From Amphiura filiformis (Eukaryota; Echinodermata; Ophiuroidea; Amphilepidida; Amphiuridae): 64,000 nt of DNA. This document shows positions 1 through 13,518 of the stretch, one piece after another. Position numbers and translations under genes: made by a program. Numbering within the stretch: position 1 is the stretch's first letter; each line of letters begins with the position of its first letter. The stretch is from NCBI RefSeq assembly GCF_039555335.1, contig NC_092636.1:53313706-53377705 (forward strand), written 5' to 3'. A model generated the notes under the pieces. It worked only from the letters and a program-made list of their open reading frames with translations, ran no database searches and was not told where the DNA came from.

Positions 1-1500
1 CAATAAGCTGACATGTAAAGCCGGATTCATTCTCAGATTCTTCATGAATTTTTCAGTGTGATAAAGTATTGAAGTTTGAACAATGTATGCATGCAGACAG
101 GAGAATTTTTTTTGTGTCTGATAACAAGTTGAATTTCTCTGACACTGTATTATGTAAATACCACAGTTGTGAGTTGGTTTGCGAGTTGGTTTGTGAGCTG
201 TGAGTTGGAATTTGCGAGTTGCAAGTTGAAATTTTGCGAGTTGCTAAGAGGAGTTGCGAGTTGATTTGCAAGTTGCTCACAAATTCAAAACATAAACACA
301 CAACTCGCACTCGCAAATTATCCACACCCATAAAATCTCCCCATACTCTCTTCCCCATCTCAGATACTGTATTATACGCTGGTTTTTTTTGGGTTTTATT
401 TGCGTGGATATGCAGGCACAAAAATAATAACATGAAAATACAGTTTTTGTATAAAGTTACTTGACACTTGCATAAATTCCATGAAATAAGCAATTTGCAC
501 AATTTCCAAAAATCATTCTCTAAGCCAAAATAACATCGTAAACATTTCCACCCTCACTTAAAACTCAAAGATGAACTGTTTTTTCTCTCAAATAATCATC
601 ATCAAGCAGAGGGAGGACCAGAAGATGTGACAACAGGTAGGTCATGAGTAAGATGAAAAACCATGAGACAACTCAAACAGATGGAAAGACAAACACATTA
701 AAACATCTTACGAGAATAAACTGCCTACATGCTTCACACACCTTGACAGAATTCACCACTCACTTCAAACCTGTTCAACAAACAGCACGCTGCAACTGGT
801 GCAGAACACATTCCTGCAGAGTAATTTAATATTTTTAGATCCTAGACATTTTCATAACCCTACCTAGGAAATGAAGCCAGGGAAAACATTAATTTACCAA
901 AGTTTATTTATAGCTTGCGAGAAGATCAATAGGTCAGCTAGGTCAATTCTGATGAGGAATACTGTGATAAGTAAACTTATCTTCATTCTCTTATTCAGAC
1001 CTCTCCCTGTGTAGTAAGAAAATTTCTCAACATTTATACCTGGGGCCCATAAGGTTATATACATAGAATAACACAGAGATATACCTGAGAGCATTCAAGA
1101 GCACATAAAAACAGAGAAGGGTTAAATTTTGAAGTATTTGTACCTCATATTTATGTGCTCTCACATGTTTAAAAGTGCTCTTGCAAAAAGACCTGTCATG
1201 TTTTTCAATCATCAAATTTTCAACATGCTGTCACCAAAAGATCCCTTGAGTGAATAGCTTGTCATTTTTACAGTATACAGAAGCTGAGAGGCTTCTTTTT
1301 GAGTGATTGCCAAAGTTTCAACTTTTTTGCCATTGTATATGTAATACATATTATGTATGTACACAAGTTTCACTTTAAGCCACAAAATTTTGTGAAATTT
1401 GCACCCAAAGACCACATGTTTAATTTAATCCCTTGGTACTAAGGGGGGGGGGGGGTAAATGGTTGTTTGTATGAGGTTGTGCCAAACAGAATCTGACATT
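1..1500. other. Non-coding, mostly unique
   Basis: No reading frame here has coding character. Apart from the GAGTTG array at 168-275 and a run of 14 G near 1442-1455, I see no recognisable structure. It may be intron or 3' flank of the minus-strand gene whose large exon ends at 19871. Confidence 0.5.
168..275. repeat. Imperfect GAGTTG/GCGAGTTG tandem array
   Basis: About a dozen spaced copies of GAGTTG, often GCGAGTTG or GTGAGTTG, follow one another with short T-rich spacers. This is a degenerate minisatellite. It makes weak open frames on both strands that have no other support. Confidence 0.7.
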
Positions 1501-1539
1501 TTAACTTTCTCTATTCGCCAGCAAAGTGGTTACATAACT

Positions 1540-1665
1540 CCTTGGCAACTGGATCACGCACACCCACCATTTGACATTTGAGTACATGCCATAGACTTTG
1601 TATTGCAATCATTTCGATTGTGGTGCAGAACTCAAAAGCGTGATCCAGTTGGCATAGTGATAATC
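1540..1665. repeat. Short inverted-repeat element
   Basis: CAACTGGATCACGC near 1548 is matched in inverse orientation by GCGTGATCCAGTTG near 1640, enclosing about 80 bases. It could be a tiny miniature transposon or only a hairpin. I see no clear target duplication. Confidence 0.4.
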
Positions 1666-2649
1666 GGATAACATGTAACACTTCGCTAGCGAATACCGAT
1701 CTTGAGGTCAATTTTACCTGATCAGTCATATACTTACTTTTCACAAAAAGCATATTGTGAAAATAATTAATTGGGCGCTTTTGTGGTCAAAATAACGGGA
1801 CATGATATGTGGCAAATTCAATTGATTTGGGTGCATTTGTAATAAAACCATCCAAAATGGACATAGAAGACATCACTATACCAACATTCCTGAGGCACAT
1901 ACCCTTATTATCAACCAAACCACCAAACAGAGCCCACCCCCGGGCCCACCCCGGCATTTTGCCCTGTATTTTATCCATTGTCTTCAAAGGCCCATCTAAT
2001 TCATCCTACCAAATATTCAATTTTCACTTGTTACATAATCTGGTCATTTATCATAATCAAGCATTGCAGCAAGATTTCCAAACAAAAGTCGCCTCCAATG
2101 CGAGCATTTCTGATCAAATAATTTGGTAACATAGCACTATATCAATATGTATGCAGCGACAGGCAGGCAGCAAGTTACCTAGTACTAGTAAAGAAAGTAC
2201 CCATACCAGGGAGGTATTATTACGTGCATGCATGATCCAACATGCAGCACATAGAAATCCAGGTCAGTACGACACATGGATGTTTCATGTTTCTCTATTT
2301 AAAGCACATATCTCAGCTGCTGAAGAGTAAGCTTTCACTTTCTACAGGACAAACATGTATACAATCTAGAAACACAAGAGGAATTTGTAGTCGTCATCGT
2401 TGATTGTTTTATTACGAAAACAAATGTGGCAAAACATTTTCTCTAGATCATTGAAAAATGTATGTGATAAAGTGGCCCAATGAAGGTTTGCAAATGAATA
2501 GGCACTGAAAAAACCCACTTTTTTAGTAAAGTTATACTCAGTATGGTTCTTGTATGCACTGCATAAGAATTTCCACCCTGATCCTGGCTTTCCTAGAATA
2601 ATACCAATCTGACCCGACGCATCCTGAAAAATTTGGAATAATTCCGCCT

Positions 2650-2760
2650 GTTTTGGTCTAAAAGGAGAGAAGATGAACAAAGAAGTCACTGGGTACCCCT
2701 GAGATTCGAACCTTGGACCCCTCGCATGCCATGCAGAAGATCAAAAAGCTGTAACCATAG
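2650..2760 (-). mobile_element. tRNA-derived SINE (copy 1)
   Basis: Read on the minus strand, this carries an RNA polymerase III B-box-like GGTTCGAATC preceded by a tRNA-like head. The tail reads into AAGTGACTTCTTTGTTCATC-like sequence (here CAGTGACTTCTTTG). The same head-plus-tail combination recurs at 61195-61305, so it is an interspersed family and not a chance match. The fold is too degenerate to be a working tRNA. Confidence 0.65.
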
Positions 2761-2769
2761 GCGATTCCA

Positions 2770-5700
2770 TGATCATATATGATTTAGGCTGATTGCGTCA
2801 TCACATCACGTGATGTGCATGCATGCACAGTGGTTTTAAGATTTTGTAAGATTTTATAGCGTTAGTAGCTGTTAGTTAATAAGTTTCCACCCCAAAGAAA
2901 GCAAAAGTGACTTCTTTCTTCTGTAAATCTGAAAAAAAATCAGCTATTTTGTTGAACAGAATGTTACATAATAAACATATAAATACTATTTTAGAGATTG
3001 CCATTAATAAAAGTCATTTGTGAAATTTGTAAATTTTAAATCAAATGTTCAAAATACTAGGCCCTATAATGGATACAAATAATAACATGACTCAAGCAAT
3101 AAACAAACTACTTAAAAGTAGTATGCATACTTCTAATAAAAAAGTATAGGCCTACACATAGTTTCAATTAAATAGTATCATCCACAATTACATAGTTCAT
3201 GAACTTGTTATTGATTGTGACACATCTCTACATTGTAAATATTCGGGTATGAGTATAGAAATCCCAAAATCCAAAAGCAATTCCAAACCTTATACTGGGG
3301 GATACCAGTTGAACTGAACTGAGTATGTGTGGGATTGTGATATCCCAGAGATCACGGTGGCTGACTGGTTGACTCGATACCCTGTCAGGAGGAAACACAA
3401 ATTGCATACGATAAAATGTGTATGCTTCAGCTAAAATGCCTGTGTCAACTCTCTGAATAGGAAATAACCACACATTTTTGCCCCACGGCAACACAACAGG
3501 GAGAAAATGTGTATAAAGTGGTACATATCAGGTAATGTTTATCAAATCCAGGAGATAGGAAAATTGTGTTTGTTACAGGCAAACATCAATTGAGTAAATT
3601 GACAAAGGTTTTAACCTTACATCTACAATTGTTCATAAGATGTCTATGTTACCATGTAATGCAAGTACCAGCTCTCCGATTACATTCCCCGAATGAGTAA
3701 AAAATAGGTAATCTTGACTTAGCTAGGAGAAATAGATAACATACATTACAAGTCTACAGTGTACAATATTACACAGGTACATGTTCTACATACCTGTTAA
3801 GATTAATATGATGTGCCTTGTACAGCAGGTGTAGGGGAGGGATGGAGGGAATCTTTGAATGGGGGTATACATGTAGCAAAATATTGTTAATTTGCATGAG
3901 AGGGCACAGAGGATAAAGACTAACAAAAATATAGTGCAGTTGTACATGTAGCATCACACAGGTGGATCCAGGGGCTTGAATCAACTTTGTGTTTTTACTT
4001 GTCTTAGGAAATATACTAGTGGCAGCCGAAGCAACTATCTCTATAATAGCCTGTACTGATAACCAAATGGCTGCCTGCCAGGCCTATTGCAAAATATCCA
4101 TGTCACAGGCTTCCTGCAAGACCCAACCACAAATCACAGATATACATACACAGATATAGGATCACACACATCATGGAAGTAAGTCCAGGCTATATACAAA
4201 TGATATACCCACAACAACAACATATCACATACATACTGTAAAACTGGTCATTTCCATGTGTGTAATTGTTTCTACTGTACCAATTTTTAACTATAATCAA
4301 AGACAGAATTAATAAACATTCCCTTTAAAAGGAAAGCCAGCCTCAATGTAGAAGAGGTCTTGTAATTAGTTTTGGTCAATGTGAAAGGCATTTTTAGGAT
4401 CACGCTTACATCTACATGACAGTCCACCAAACCATCAACGATGAGAACATGCACACTGAAACAGCAGAAAACATTAATTCCTAATCTCATGTCAACTCTT
4501 TTAATTCATTACATGTACTCCAAATTGTTCTGGTCTGTTTGTTTTGTTGTTGTTGTTGTTGTTGTCTTTGTCTTTTCAGCTTTTTACCCACGATATCTCA
4601 ATTTCCAATTTTGTAATACCAGAACTTACGAACTCAATATCTTCGCTTAGGAATGTCCGATTTCACTGCTTTCGATATATACACTGCGGTTTGAGTTAAC
4701 TAACATGTACATTTTATTTTAAAATAACTTAATTAATTCGCAATGTATAGTTTAAGCCTACTATATTATAATAGATAGTGGCCAGCACATTTATAAAGGA
4801 CTGGTTACTCACTACAATCTTCACTCTTAAACTGTGTTTTTCTGAATGTGCTGATCATGTTGATTGCTAGTCGGAAACTCCTTCGAAGCTATGGACATGG
4901 CATCTTACATACTCCATTCTATAACAGTCTGCCTAGTGCCTTGTGTGTTTTCTCTTCAATCATTTTGTTGAATGTAATTTTATGAATCAAATAGTTATGT
5001 GTCATTTTATTTATAATAAAGAAGTTATTAAATTAATAAAGTAAGACAATTTATTTATCTATAAGTGCATGTCAAATGGGGTACATTGTTCAATACTATA
5101 TGCATAAATTATGCCCATATTATAGCTAGGCCCTAAAAACTTTATTTTGCATCGGATTTTTCCGTTGAAAAGACAAAACTGATGTTTATGATAGCAACCA
5201 TTTCATCAATAACATTTTGAGTCATTTTTATCCATAAAAGCGACACAGGATATGATAGATAACTACTTTCACATCAATATGGTCCATATGATCACAGATT
5301 GTTGAGAATCTGTGATATGATCGAGGATATGATGAAGATTTTGATTCTATAGATCTGTTATCAACATGATATCATGCTGTTCAGTGGTCAAGGAGTAAGG
5401 ACCCCGGTCAAGGACACTGATATGACATCATAGGTGATGTCAGATTTTCTTCTGCTGACCATATGATGCACTGTTATATGATGCTATATATATTAACTAT
5501 TATTGTTACATTTAGGCCTTTAAACTTTTAAAGTCATAATTAATTAGTTCAAACATAACTTTGGTAATACTCACTCGTTTTCGTTCGTTGAAACGGCAAA
5601 ACATACTTACTTTTCCTAACAAATCAAATTAAAATATTTAAAAAAAAATTTAACCACAAAAAAAAAAAAAAAAAAATCATTCCAATACCACTAAAATATA

Positions 5701-7554
5701 ATCTCTTGAGTAAACTGACCCCAAACCTGAAACAGGTACCAGCCCGAATGGGCTGGCGAAAAAAGACTAGTTTGCGTCTGGCGTCACTGCCAATCAAACT
5801 CCATCGACCCTTGATTGGTTATTATAGGATGTAGAAGGATGGCCGATTCATCTGGTGCCAATCGAGAAAAGGAATTGCAGAAAATGGTGAAAATTTACAG
5901 TATTTTTTCAAGGCAAAAGCAACATTTGTGAACATTGATGACATGGTGTCCTTCAGGAAAGAAAGTTTCCTATTACTTTTTTTAAGACTTAATTTTTCAG
6001 ATGATCTTTGTGTTTGAAGGTGCAAAATTTAGGCACACTGTTTTACCGCCATGCTCAGAAACTCAACCATTACGATATTCACGACATCTCGTAAACAAAT
6101 CGTTTCTGAGTATGATTGACAGATGACATCAGATACAAATTAGTCGTCTTATTTCAAGTTGGATTATACTTCACTTGTTTTTAAATTCACAATTTCAATA
6201 AGCAGTGACCTACATGTACGAATTAAATGACATATTTACACATATTCATTCCAAAGTAGCTGTATTGAGCACAAACAAGAAATGTCTTTAAAAAAGACGG
6301 CGCAGCGATTGAAGAAAAAATGTTGGATTTCACATTCAGCACTGGGAGGACATCAGGCTTAAAAATGAGCTAACGACACTGTAAAAAAGAGAATGCAAGC
6401 AGATAAAGTTTGTATTGTTTGTTTCTTTTATTTTGTCTTACAAACCCACAAGGAGGGCACAAAATGATATGCTGAGTACTTAGTTCATTTCTTGGTATAC
6501 ATGTTTTGACATTTACTTAAAATGAAAAACACATTCACAAGTTTGTACTTAACATAAATGAGTTATAAGGTTTTATGCATTTGAGCCTTTAATAAGGAAT
6601 GATTACAAACATAATACTGTGGTATGGGGTAATACATGTACATTTATTATAATAGCAATTCCTCACTGATATAGCATGGATAGTGTCCAAGTCTGATGAC
6701 GAGTCTTCAGGTTCATATTGTGGTTTGGATACCATTGAACCATTGACTGACATCGGGTATGACCATTGCTTTCAATTTTGCGATGAATAGTTATATCATT
6801 TTATTAACCAATTACAGGTAGGCCTATTGCTGGAACTTGAGCATTAAGAACAGAGATTAGACTGACCCAAACCCGAAGTCAATATTCAGGGTGTACTAGA
6901 AGATATACAGGGTGTAAAAATGAACTTTTTAATGAACATGTGGTATAGTTTTCTTTTCAGGAATATTTTCTCAATCTGAGGACCACAAAATCAAACAGAG
7001 CTTGAATTGAAAAAGCCAACCAGAATTATATACTTTATTTTGGGTGCGATGTTTGCTTCTATGTATACAGGGTGATCATAATTTACTTCATTATCATTAT
7101 CGATTTAATTAGTGGTAATCTGGTAATTAGCTGCTTAAACTGCTTTCAGTCATAAATAATCATTCCAAACCAGACAGAATACAAGATCTCTTTGTTTGTC
7201 ACTTTAGACTACACTTGCAATTCTGAAAATTGACTGTTTTACATAGACGCCTATGAGGCAAGACATGGACAAGCCTGTAAGCGTGCTCAATCGTCTGAAA
7301 TGTGGAGTTACACAATGTAGGCTACTTATTGATTTAGTTGCTACAATTATTGATATCAAATTGGTACTATAATCGGGTATTTTAGTTTTCAAGTCAACAT
7401 AAAGGGAACAAAAGTATATCATCAAACTGATATGAACTTTTTCCATAGACTTTCTATGGTAACGTGTCCGCCAATCCGCCACCCTGCAAGTTCGTAGCGT
7501 AATCATACAATTAATCAGCATCAATGGGAAATCCTGGTTTTGGTGTCAAGTCAA
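2770..7554. other. Non-coding stretch without genes
   Basis: About 4.8 kb of AT-rich sequence without a convincing exon. Small features are a (TTG)n run near 4540-4565, a poly-A run near 5657-5677, and a perfect 7-bp hairpin CCAGCCC-GAAT-GGGCTGG near 5739-5757. A short palindrome GTCTTTAAAAAAGAC near 6284 recurs near 10488, which suggests remnants of a shared repeat. Confidence 0.5.
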
Positions 7555-7562
7555 ATTAAAAT

Positions 7563-7994
7563 CCGGGGGCACTTAACTTTGGAAGTGACGGTATGTGCCT
7601 GTCAATAGGCGCCCTCTTTTGAAGTCTATACCCGATGACCCCCCCTTTTTTTGGTTGCAGCTACCCATGACCCCCGTTTTTCTAGAATAGTATTATCAAA
7701 ATGCCACAAAATAGGCCTGATGCCGAAATTGTCAAATTCTCTTGTTTCAACAAATTTGTGTGGAAAATATGGAACAAGAAAATAGAATTTTGCTCCATTT
7801 TTTCACAATTTTCTACCTGATGACCCCTTATTTTCAAATATTATAGGCCTACTCAATGACCCCCTTTTTCAAAATCTTATACCCAATGACCCCCTTTTTA
7901 AAACTATCGTTTTTTACCCGATAGGCCCCTACTTTGACGCCGTATGGCACACACCCTATACCCGTCACTTCTAATGTTGAGTGCCCACCCCGGG
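7563..7994. mobile_element. Miniature hAT-like element with 8-bp target duplication
   Basis: The ends are imperfect inverted repeats of about 35 bases: CCGGGGGCAC...GGAAGTGACG on the left, with the inverse ending GTGCCCACCCCGGG on the right. ATTAAAAT flanks both sides (7555-7562 and 7995-8002), an 8-bp target-site duplication typical of hAT insertions. The interior holds several copies of a CCCRATGACCCCC word and no transposase frame, so it is non-autonomous. Confidence 0.85.
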
Positions 7995-8002
7995 ATTAAA
8001 AT

Positions 8003-11000
8003 GAATGAACTAACCTTTAAAACCGGGCTAATATGAAGGGTGTAAGTATTCATTTTGAAAATATCATTATCATTTCATTTGTTCAAGAAAAATGTCACGC
8101 CGCCGTCAGTCTTTTGGGAGTCTCAACTTATAACCACACGCGTACACGGTCCTTTCCCGGGGTGTCCTTTACCCCAGTAGGCCTATCAATTTCATATCCA
8201 GACCGAATATTTAGTAATAAATAAAGCAACTTGAAACAAAATGATGGAGAAATTATCACTTTCGTAAAAAAAAATAGTATTGTCCACAACACAGAAGTCC
8301 TAAACAAACTGTAGGCCGAAACAACGGCCGAAAATTGCATAAGATGACGTGTACATGTCCCGGGGTACATGTACATGTACCGCAATAATAAAAGTAAAAA
8401 AAACTGCATTCGGTACATGATTTTACAGGTTCACTTTACCATGCTTACAGCAATATTACGTGTGTCAAATGCGGGAAAATCCGTCAAGGTGTCCCGAAGA
8501 ATAATCATTTACAGTTGAGTCACCGGCCATCTCGTTTGCGTATCCATATTAAACTTATATTAAAGCGCCTCTAATTGACGTCCATGCACTGTTACTGTGC
8601 GAAAAACCTTTGTTTTAATATTCATATACTTCAGACAGCACGCTGTGATTGGATGTATGTAAATTAAGTGATGTATCCGAGTTGATGCTTTGTTGATGCA
8701 CTATCATGTTCCCGGCGCTGTTACTGTGCGGACAATCTTTCTTTATTCATTAGCTTACTGCACGTGTGATCATGATCACAAGCTATCACACGTGAATCAG
8801 TTTTTGAAAGCTAACTCCCCATGTTTACTCCATATTCCTCCGCCGGCAAAAACATAGCCCTATGATAAAAATAACTCATCAGTTATGATTCCCGGGTTAT
8901 GATTATTTTCTTCGAATGTGGTTGTCGGGTTCAGTATAGGCCTACCACAATTAATACAACAATAAAACAATTCCCACAAGATAATTACTTGATACCGGTA
9001 TGTATTATTTCTCAATCTAAACCTGAGGTATTATGGTCTCAGATCTAAACCAAATTCACCACCGACGTCATCTCTGTCTACCTACCAAGTTATCAAATTT
9101 TTCTATGGCATGTGCAAGGTATTCTACCGGGCAATACGCTAGGATAAATTATTACTTGTGCTGTGATAGTTGCCATCTGCGACGTGATTGGAAATTATGC
9201 ACATTTACAGAAACATAGGCTAAACTATGAACTGTTAAAATACATCACGCATTTTGCTAGTATAAAGGCATCTACCATTTTACTAGAAATGTACTATCTC
9301 CACGGACGCTACGCCAACTCAACGAACTCATGCATATGCAAACGAGCCCAATCCCTATGCTTAATTGGCAGGACGCATGCTCAGCTAATGCTTGTAGCTA
9401 ATATTCCTCATGCAAGGAGCCCAGGTTGAGTGTGTTGTTGAAAATCATTGCATTAAAAGATACTTCTTTCAATGAAATCGCATATAAAATCAATGGATAC
9501 ACAACCAAAATTCTACAAAAGTCAATCTTTATATTAATAAAGGTACCGATGTGTACGAAAAACTTCAATGGTACAAAATGCCTTTCACATACGAAAATTT
9601 CAGTATAGTAACACTCAGCCAATTCAGAATTAATGCAGCGCTGCTGCAAAAATGATTTTTATTTAACTCAAAATTCTGGACTTGCTATTTGATCACAGTA
9701 ATTAGTGATCCAACAATTTATCCCCAATCAGAGATTCACACTGTACTGCTTTTGAATTGGTTTGAAGTGTAGCCTATGTAGCAGGTGGCCTATTTACTGG
9801 TCAGATGATAATGATGATAATGACTTAAAGTGCTATTGCACTGATAACATGAGTAGATAATCATGTTTGTACTAACTAAATCATCCTTGCTCAAATCTAA
9901 CACACGCAACATGTGATTGATATCTTGTTAACTAAAACATATCATGTCTTAGCTAAAATTTGTTCAGATTATATAAGGCGAAAAAAATAAGACTCATAAC
10001 ACTATTGATATAGAATGGGCGCAATGCTTGTAAGAAACGCTAGGCATAATCAATCCATGTCATCAACTGTTGCGAGTCTGGTGTCAAAAGTGTCACAAAT
10101 GTGGACCAAAATAACGTAGAATACAATTTGAGTTCGGTTCCATGGAAATTGATGAGGGTTTGTAGCAAACCCATGCGCCTGATGACACTCTAATTTCGGC
10201 TCATTTTGAGCACTGTTCTCTCCATTATTTAAGTATAGTGTGTCTGCATTTATTTTGTATACATTCTCTATGACGACAAAAAAAATTGCTAAAATCATGT
10301 AAAATCAGCTGCTTTTTGGCGAAAACTGACTCGGATTTTGATTTTGACTGGGAAGTTTTGGAAAAAAACATTTCAATATGTTTGGAGATTTATGGCAAAC
10401 ACATTTTGAAAATGTTTTGGAAAACTCAAATTTTTGCCAGATTTTTCAAGCTTTCACTGATAAATCAGGGTCATCTCAAACAAGAACTGTCTTTAAAAAA
10501 GACAATGCCACAGATGAAGACCGTGTTTCATTATTGCTGGGTAATTGTTTTAGGTACAAAATACATGGAAAATGCCGGTATTTATTGGTAAATACCACCA
10601 AGGACATACTAGGAAATACTTGAGAAAACCTAAAAAAGAATGATCCCCTACTTGAAAAGTTTGGCGTCCACCCGTAACCGGGTTTCTTTCCCCTGTAGCC
10701 TAATGTGCCCTTTGACACACTTTGAAACCACTTATACATTTGTAACTGCACTTAGCCTGAAGCCAGGGAACACAAGAGTCTGGTCACAACAAATCTGACT
10801 CACTCATTTTCCATCTTTGGAAAGCAACGGTTACATAATTTTAGGGAACAAAGTCTAATATATTGAGCTAATATTTGATGATGCTAGTGTTGACCAGTGA
10901 GTGACTCCAATCAGGGAAGTGACCCTGCACCAATCCAATCGTATATTTTACTTCATCACAATCTATCTATTTACTTCCATTTCAAAACACATTTTGTTTT

Positions 11001-12089
11001 TTAAGATTAACATTTTTCCTTTTTTCCTAGAAATACAAAAACAACATCTGCTCTAGAGCATAGATCCTGAAAAATGTGATTAAGCTACAGTTCACTAATC
11101 CAGAAATTACTGACTATCAGCCTACTTGACTAATTTTCTGTCATATATTTTTTTAAATAAAATTGATATTTATTAGTATCACTAGTCACTACTATTATAA
11201 TTTGTATTGATGTTATTGTTATGTTGCATTTAAAAACTAATAATGATTCTGTAGCAGAATGTATCAACTCTTCATAATATATTTTATTGTAATATTGTAA
11301 TATTCCTATATTTCTATATGTGTACCATGTTTTTATTTTATGTCACATTTGTTTTACATTTATGTATCTATGAAATTAGAAAAAAAAGAGACTCTTCTTT
11401 TAATATATCAAATGTTTAGTGACACACGGTGTTATCTGCACTTTTGACGAAATTGAGATTTTTGACATCCTGTCTCAACACTTATCAAATATTGTTTATA
11501 TCATTTACAGGAAGTGAAATAGACCAAAACATTTTATTTTCATCCAAAAATGTATTCTTACATGTAAGTGGTGTCTTTTGAGAGGTTTGGCCTTACAAGC
11601 ACAAAAGCATTCCGTCCATGAAACAAATGATCACAAATCTCAATTTGTTTCTTATTTTTGACTGTTTTAGTGGTTCTTTTTTTTGGGGGGAGTGGCATAA
11701 TACATGTAGAAAATTAAAATTCAAGCGAATGTTATCACAGGAGCAGGTGTCTGTTCACGAGGCCGGGTCACTGGTTGGTACATTCTATGACACATTCGCA
11801 TACATCACACAAATTTACAATACAATGATGATGTACATTGTATGCTAACTTTATTCAATCAAATTCAGTTAAAATGAATTGATGACTATTTAAGTTGACA
11901 TTAAAACTACAACTTTTTTGAATTGATGATTAATTATGACTGTACACTGTACTGTACATACCTATAACATATCAAAATAAAATTGAAGACTCAAAAGAAA
12001 TCTTTTCCCAATATTTAGTACCTGAAGAAATACCCTTTTTTTTTAATTGTGCAAAGTGTGGCTGTTATGATAGAAATAAAAGACTAGTA
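8003..12089. other. Non-coding stretch
   Basis: No exon is supported. A 16-bp perfect palindrome TGTGATCATGATCACA lies at 8765-8780 inside a larger hairpin with CACGTG at both ends (8761-8794). Two imperfect copies of CTGTTACTGTGCG lie at ~8590 and ~8718. CACGTG words can be bHLH binding sites, but nothing here ties them to a gene. Confidence 0.45.
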
Positions 12090-13277
12090 CACTGAAAAAA
12101 TATAGGGGTGTAAAATGACACTTTTCACGTGTATTTCTTTTCTTGACACACTTAGCTACTGAAAATGACACCATGAAATGCTGAAATTGAGTACCACAAA
12201 AGATTGGAGGTGTTATTTGACACCTTTAAAGTGTTTTGATAATAGTACCAAAATGAATTGACACCAGTGTGTTGTTTAATTGACACGCCAGCAGTGTATT
12301 CTAGGGTGTCATTTGACACTCCGATTTACTCCAGTAGTAGAACATGTCACTTACACTCCAAGGGAGTATGTCACTACACCCCAAGGGAGTGTGCTTCTAC
12401 TACATACTCTTCTGCAGTGTCAACACGCCGTGTTACTTGACACCTTTGGAGTGTTAATTTGAGCTTACCACGCTGTGCACATGCGTATTTTGATTTTATA
12501 GCACTGATCGTCTGCGCAGCGAAGTGGTTGTGTGAAATCGGGAGTTCCGTCTAAAATGTGAGTATTATCATTAATTTCATGTTTTTGGTATAATAAAAAA
12601 AGTGCAATGACAAATATGGATATTATAGATTATACAGTATTCGTATAAATTCATGAAAACGTGTTATAGCATATTTTTAGTCCCCATCAATTGCACGTAT
12701 ACCCAGTAAGCTTATACATGTAATGTTAATGTAGGCATACGACTCTCGAGTCACGGCGGTCCATGTAGCAACAGTAGCATTTAGTCTGTTATTGTCTGAT
12801 CCCTCTGTTCTTGTCTGATTTTTTTCAGCATCATACAGTTGAGTGCACCTGATATCTACAACCCTACAGGATAGGCCTATCTGGCAATGTGTGATTTCAC
12901 ATATCAACCAACGTGACACTTTTACATGGTCTCTCAACCCTTGGAAGGGGTCATTTTGACACCTTTCAAAATGGGTCTTGAGACGAGACCCTAATGGTGT
13001 CAATTTAAAAATGACACATTTAGTTGGTCTCCCAACCCTTGAAAGGCGTCATTTTGACACCTTTCAAAATGGGTCCTGAGACGAGACCCCAAAGGTGTCA
13101 ATTTCAAATGACACCCTAAAGGTGTTAATCATGACACCACATAAGTGTCAAAATGACACTATTAAGGTGTTAAAGATTACACCACAAAGTTGTCAAAATG
13201 ACACCATAGCATGCTCATGTGGGGACCCATATGCGACACCTCTTGTGGTGTAAAATGACACCTTTATTTTTTTCAGT
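12090..13277. mobile_element. ~1.2-kb inverted-terminal element full of GACACC words
   Basis: The left end CACTGAAAAAATATAGG followed by GGTGTAAAATGACAC is mirrored at the right by GGTGTAAAATGACACC followed by TTTATTTTTTTCAGTA. The interior is crowded with GTGTCA/TGACAC and GGTGTC words in both orientations, including a near-duplicate block at ~12935-13000 and ~13030-13095. There is no transposase. This is a non-autonomous DNA element with many subterminal motif repeats. Confidence 0.7.
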
Positions 13278-13518
13278 ATAAAACAATGAATTCTTTTATA
13301 CAGACAGACCTGTTCAACTCTGGGGTACAATTTAAAGTAATCTACTATCAACCTACAAATTTAATATCACCATGGACAGATTGACTTAGCTACAATGTAT
13401 TATTATTATATACATAACAATAGACTTTACATGTACCATATTTCTTGAAATATAAATTTTTGCAAAATTTGTCATTTTAGAGTACAAGCAAACTGTCGCA
13501 AGCAGCGACATTCAACAT

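Noticed and set aside
1787-2129. Overlapping 66- and 106-residue ORFs on both strands
   Set aside because: No domain, no splice context, and a mirrored open frame on the other strand points to composition rather than coding.
3228-3494. 88-residue minus-strand ORF, and an alternative frame reading YRVNQSATVISGISQSHTY after a CTGACAG acceptor-like site
   Set aside because: Either could be a terminal exon of the large minus-strand gene, but there is no phase-matched chain, no recognisable domain, and both frames look equally plausible.
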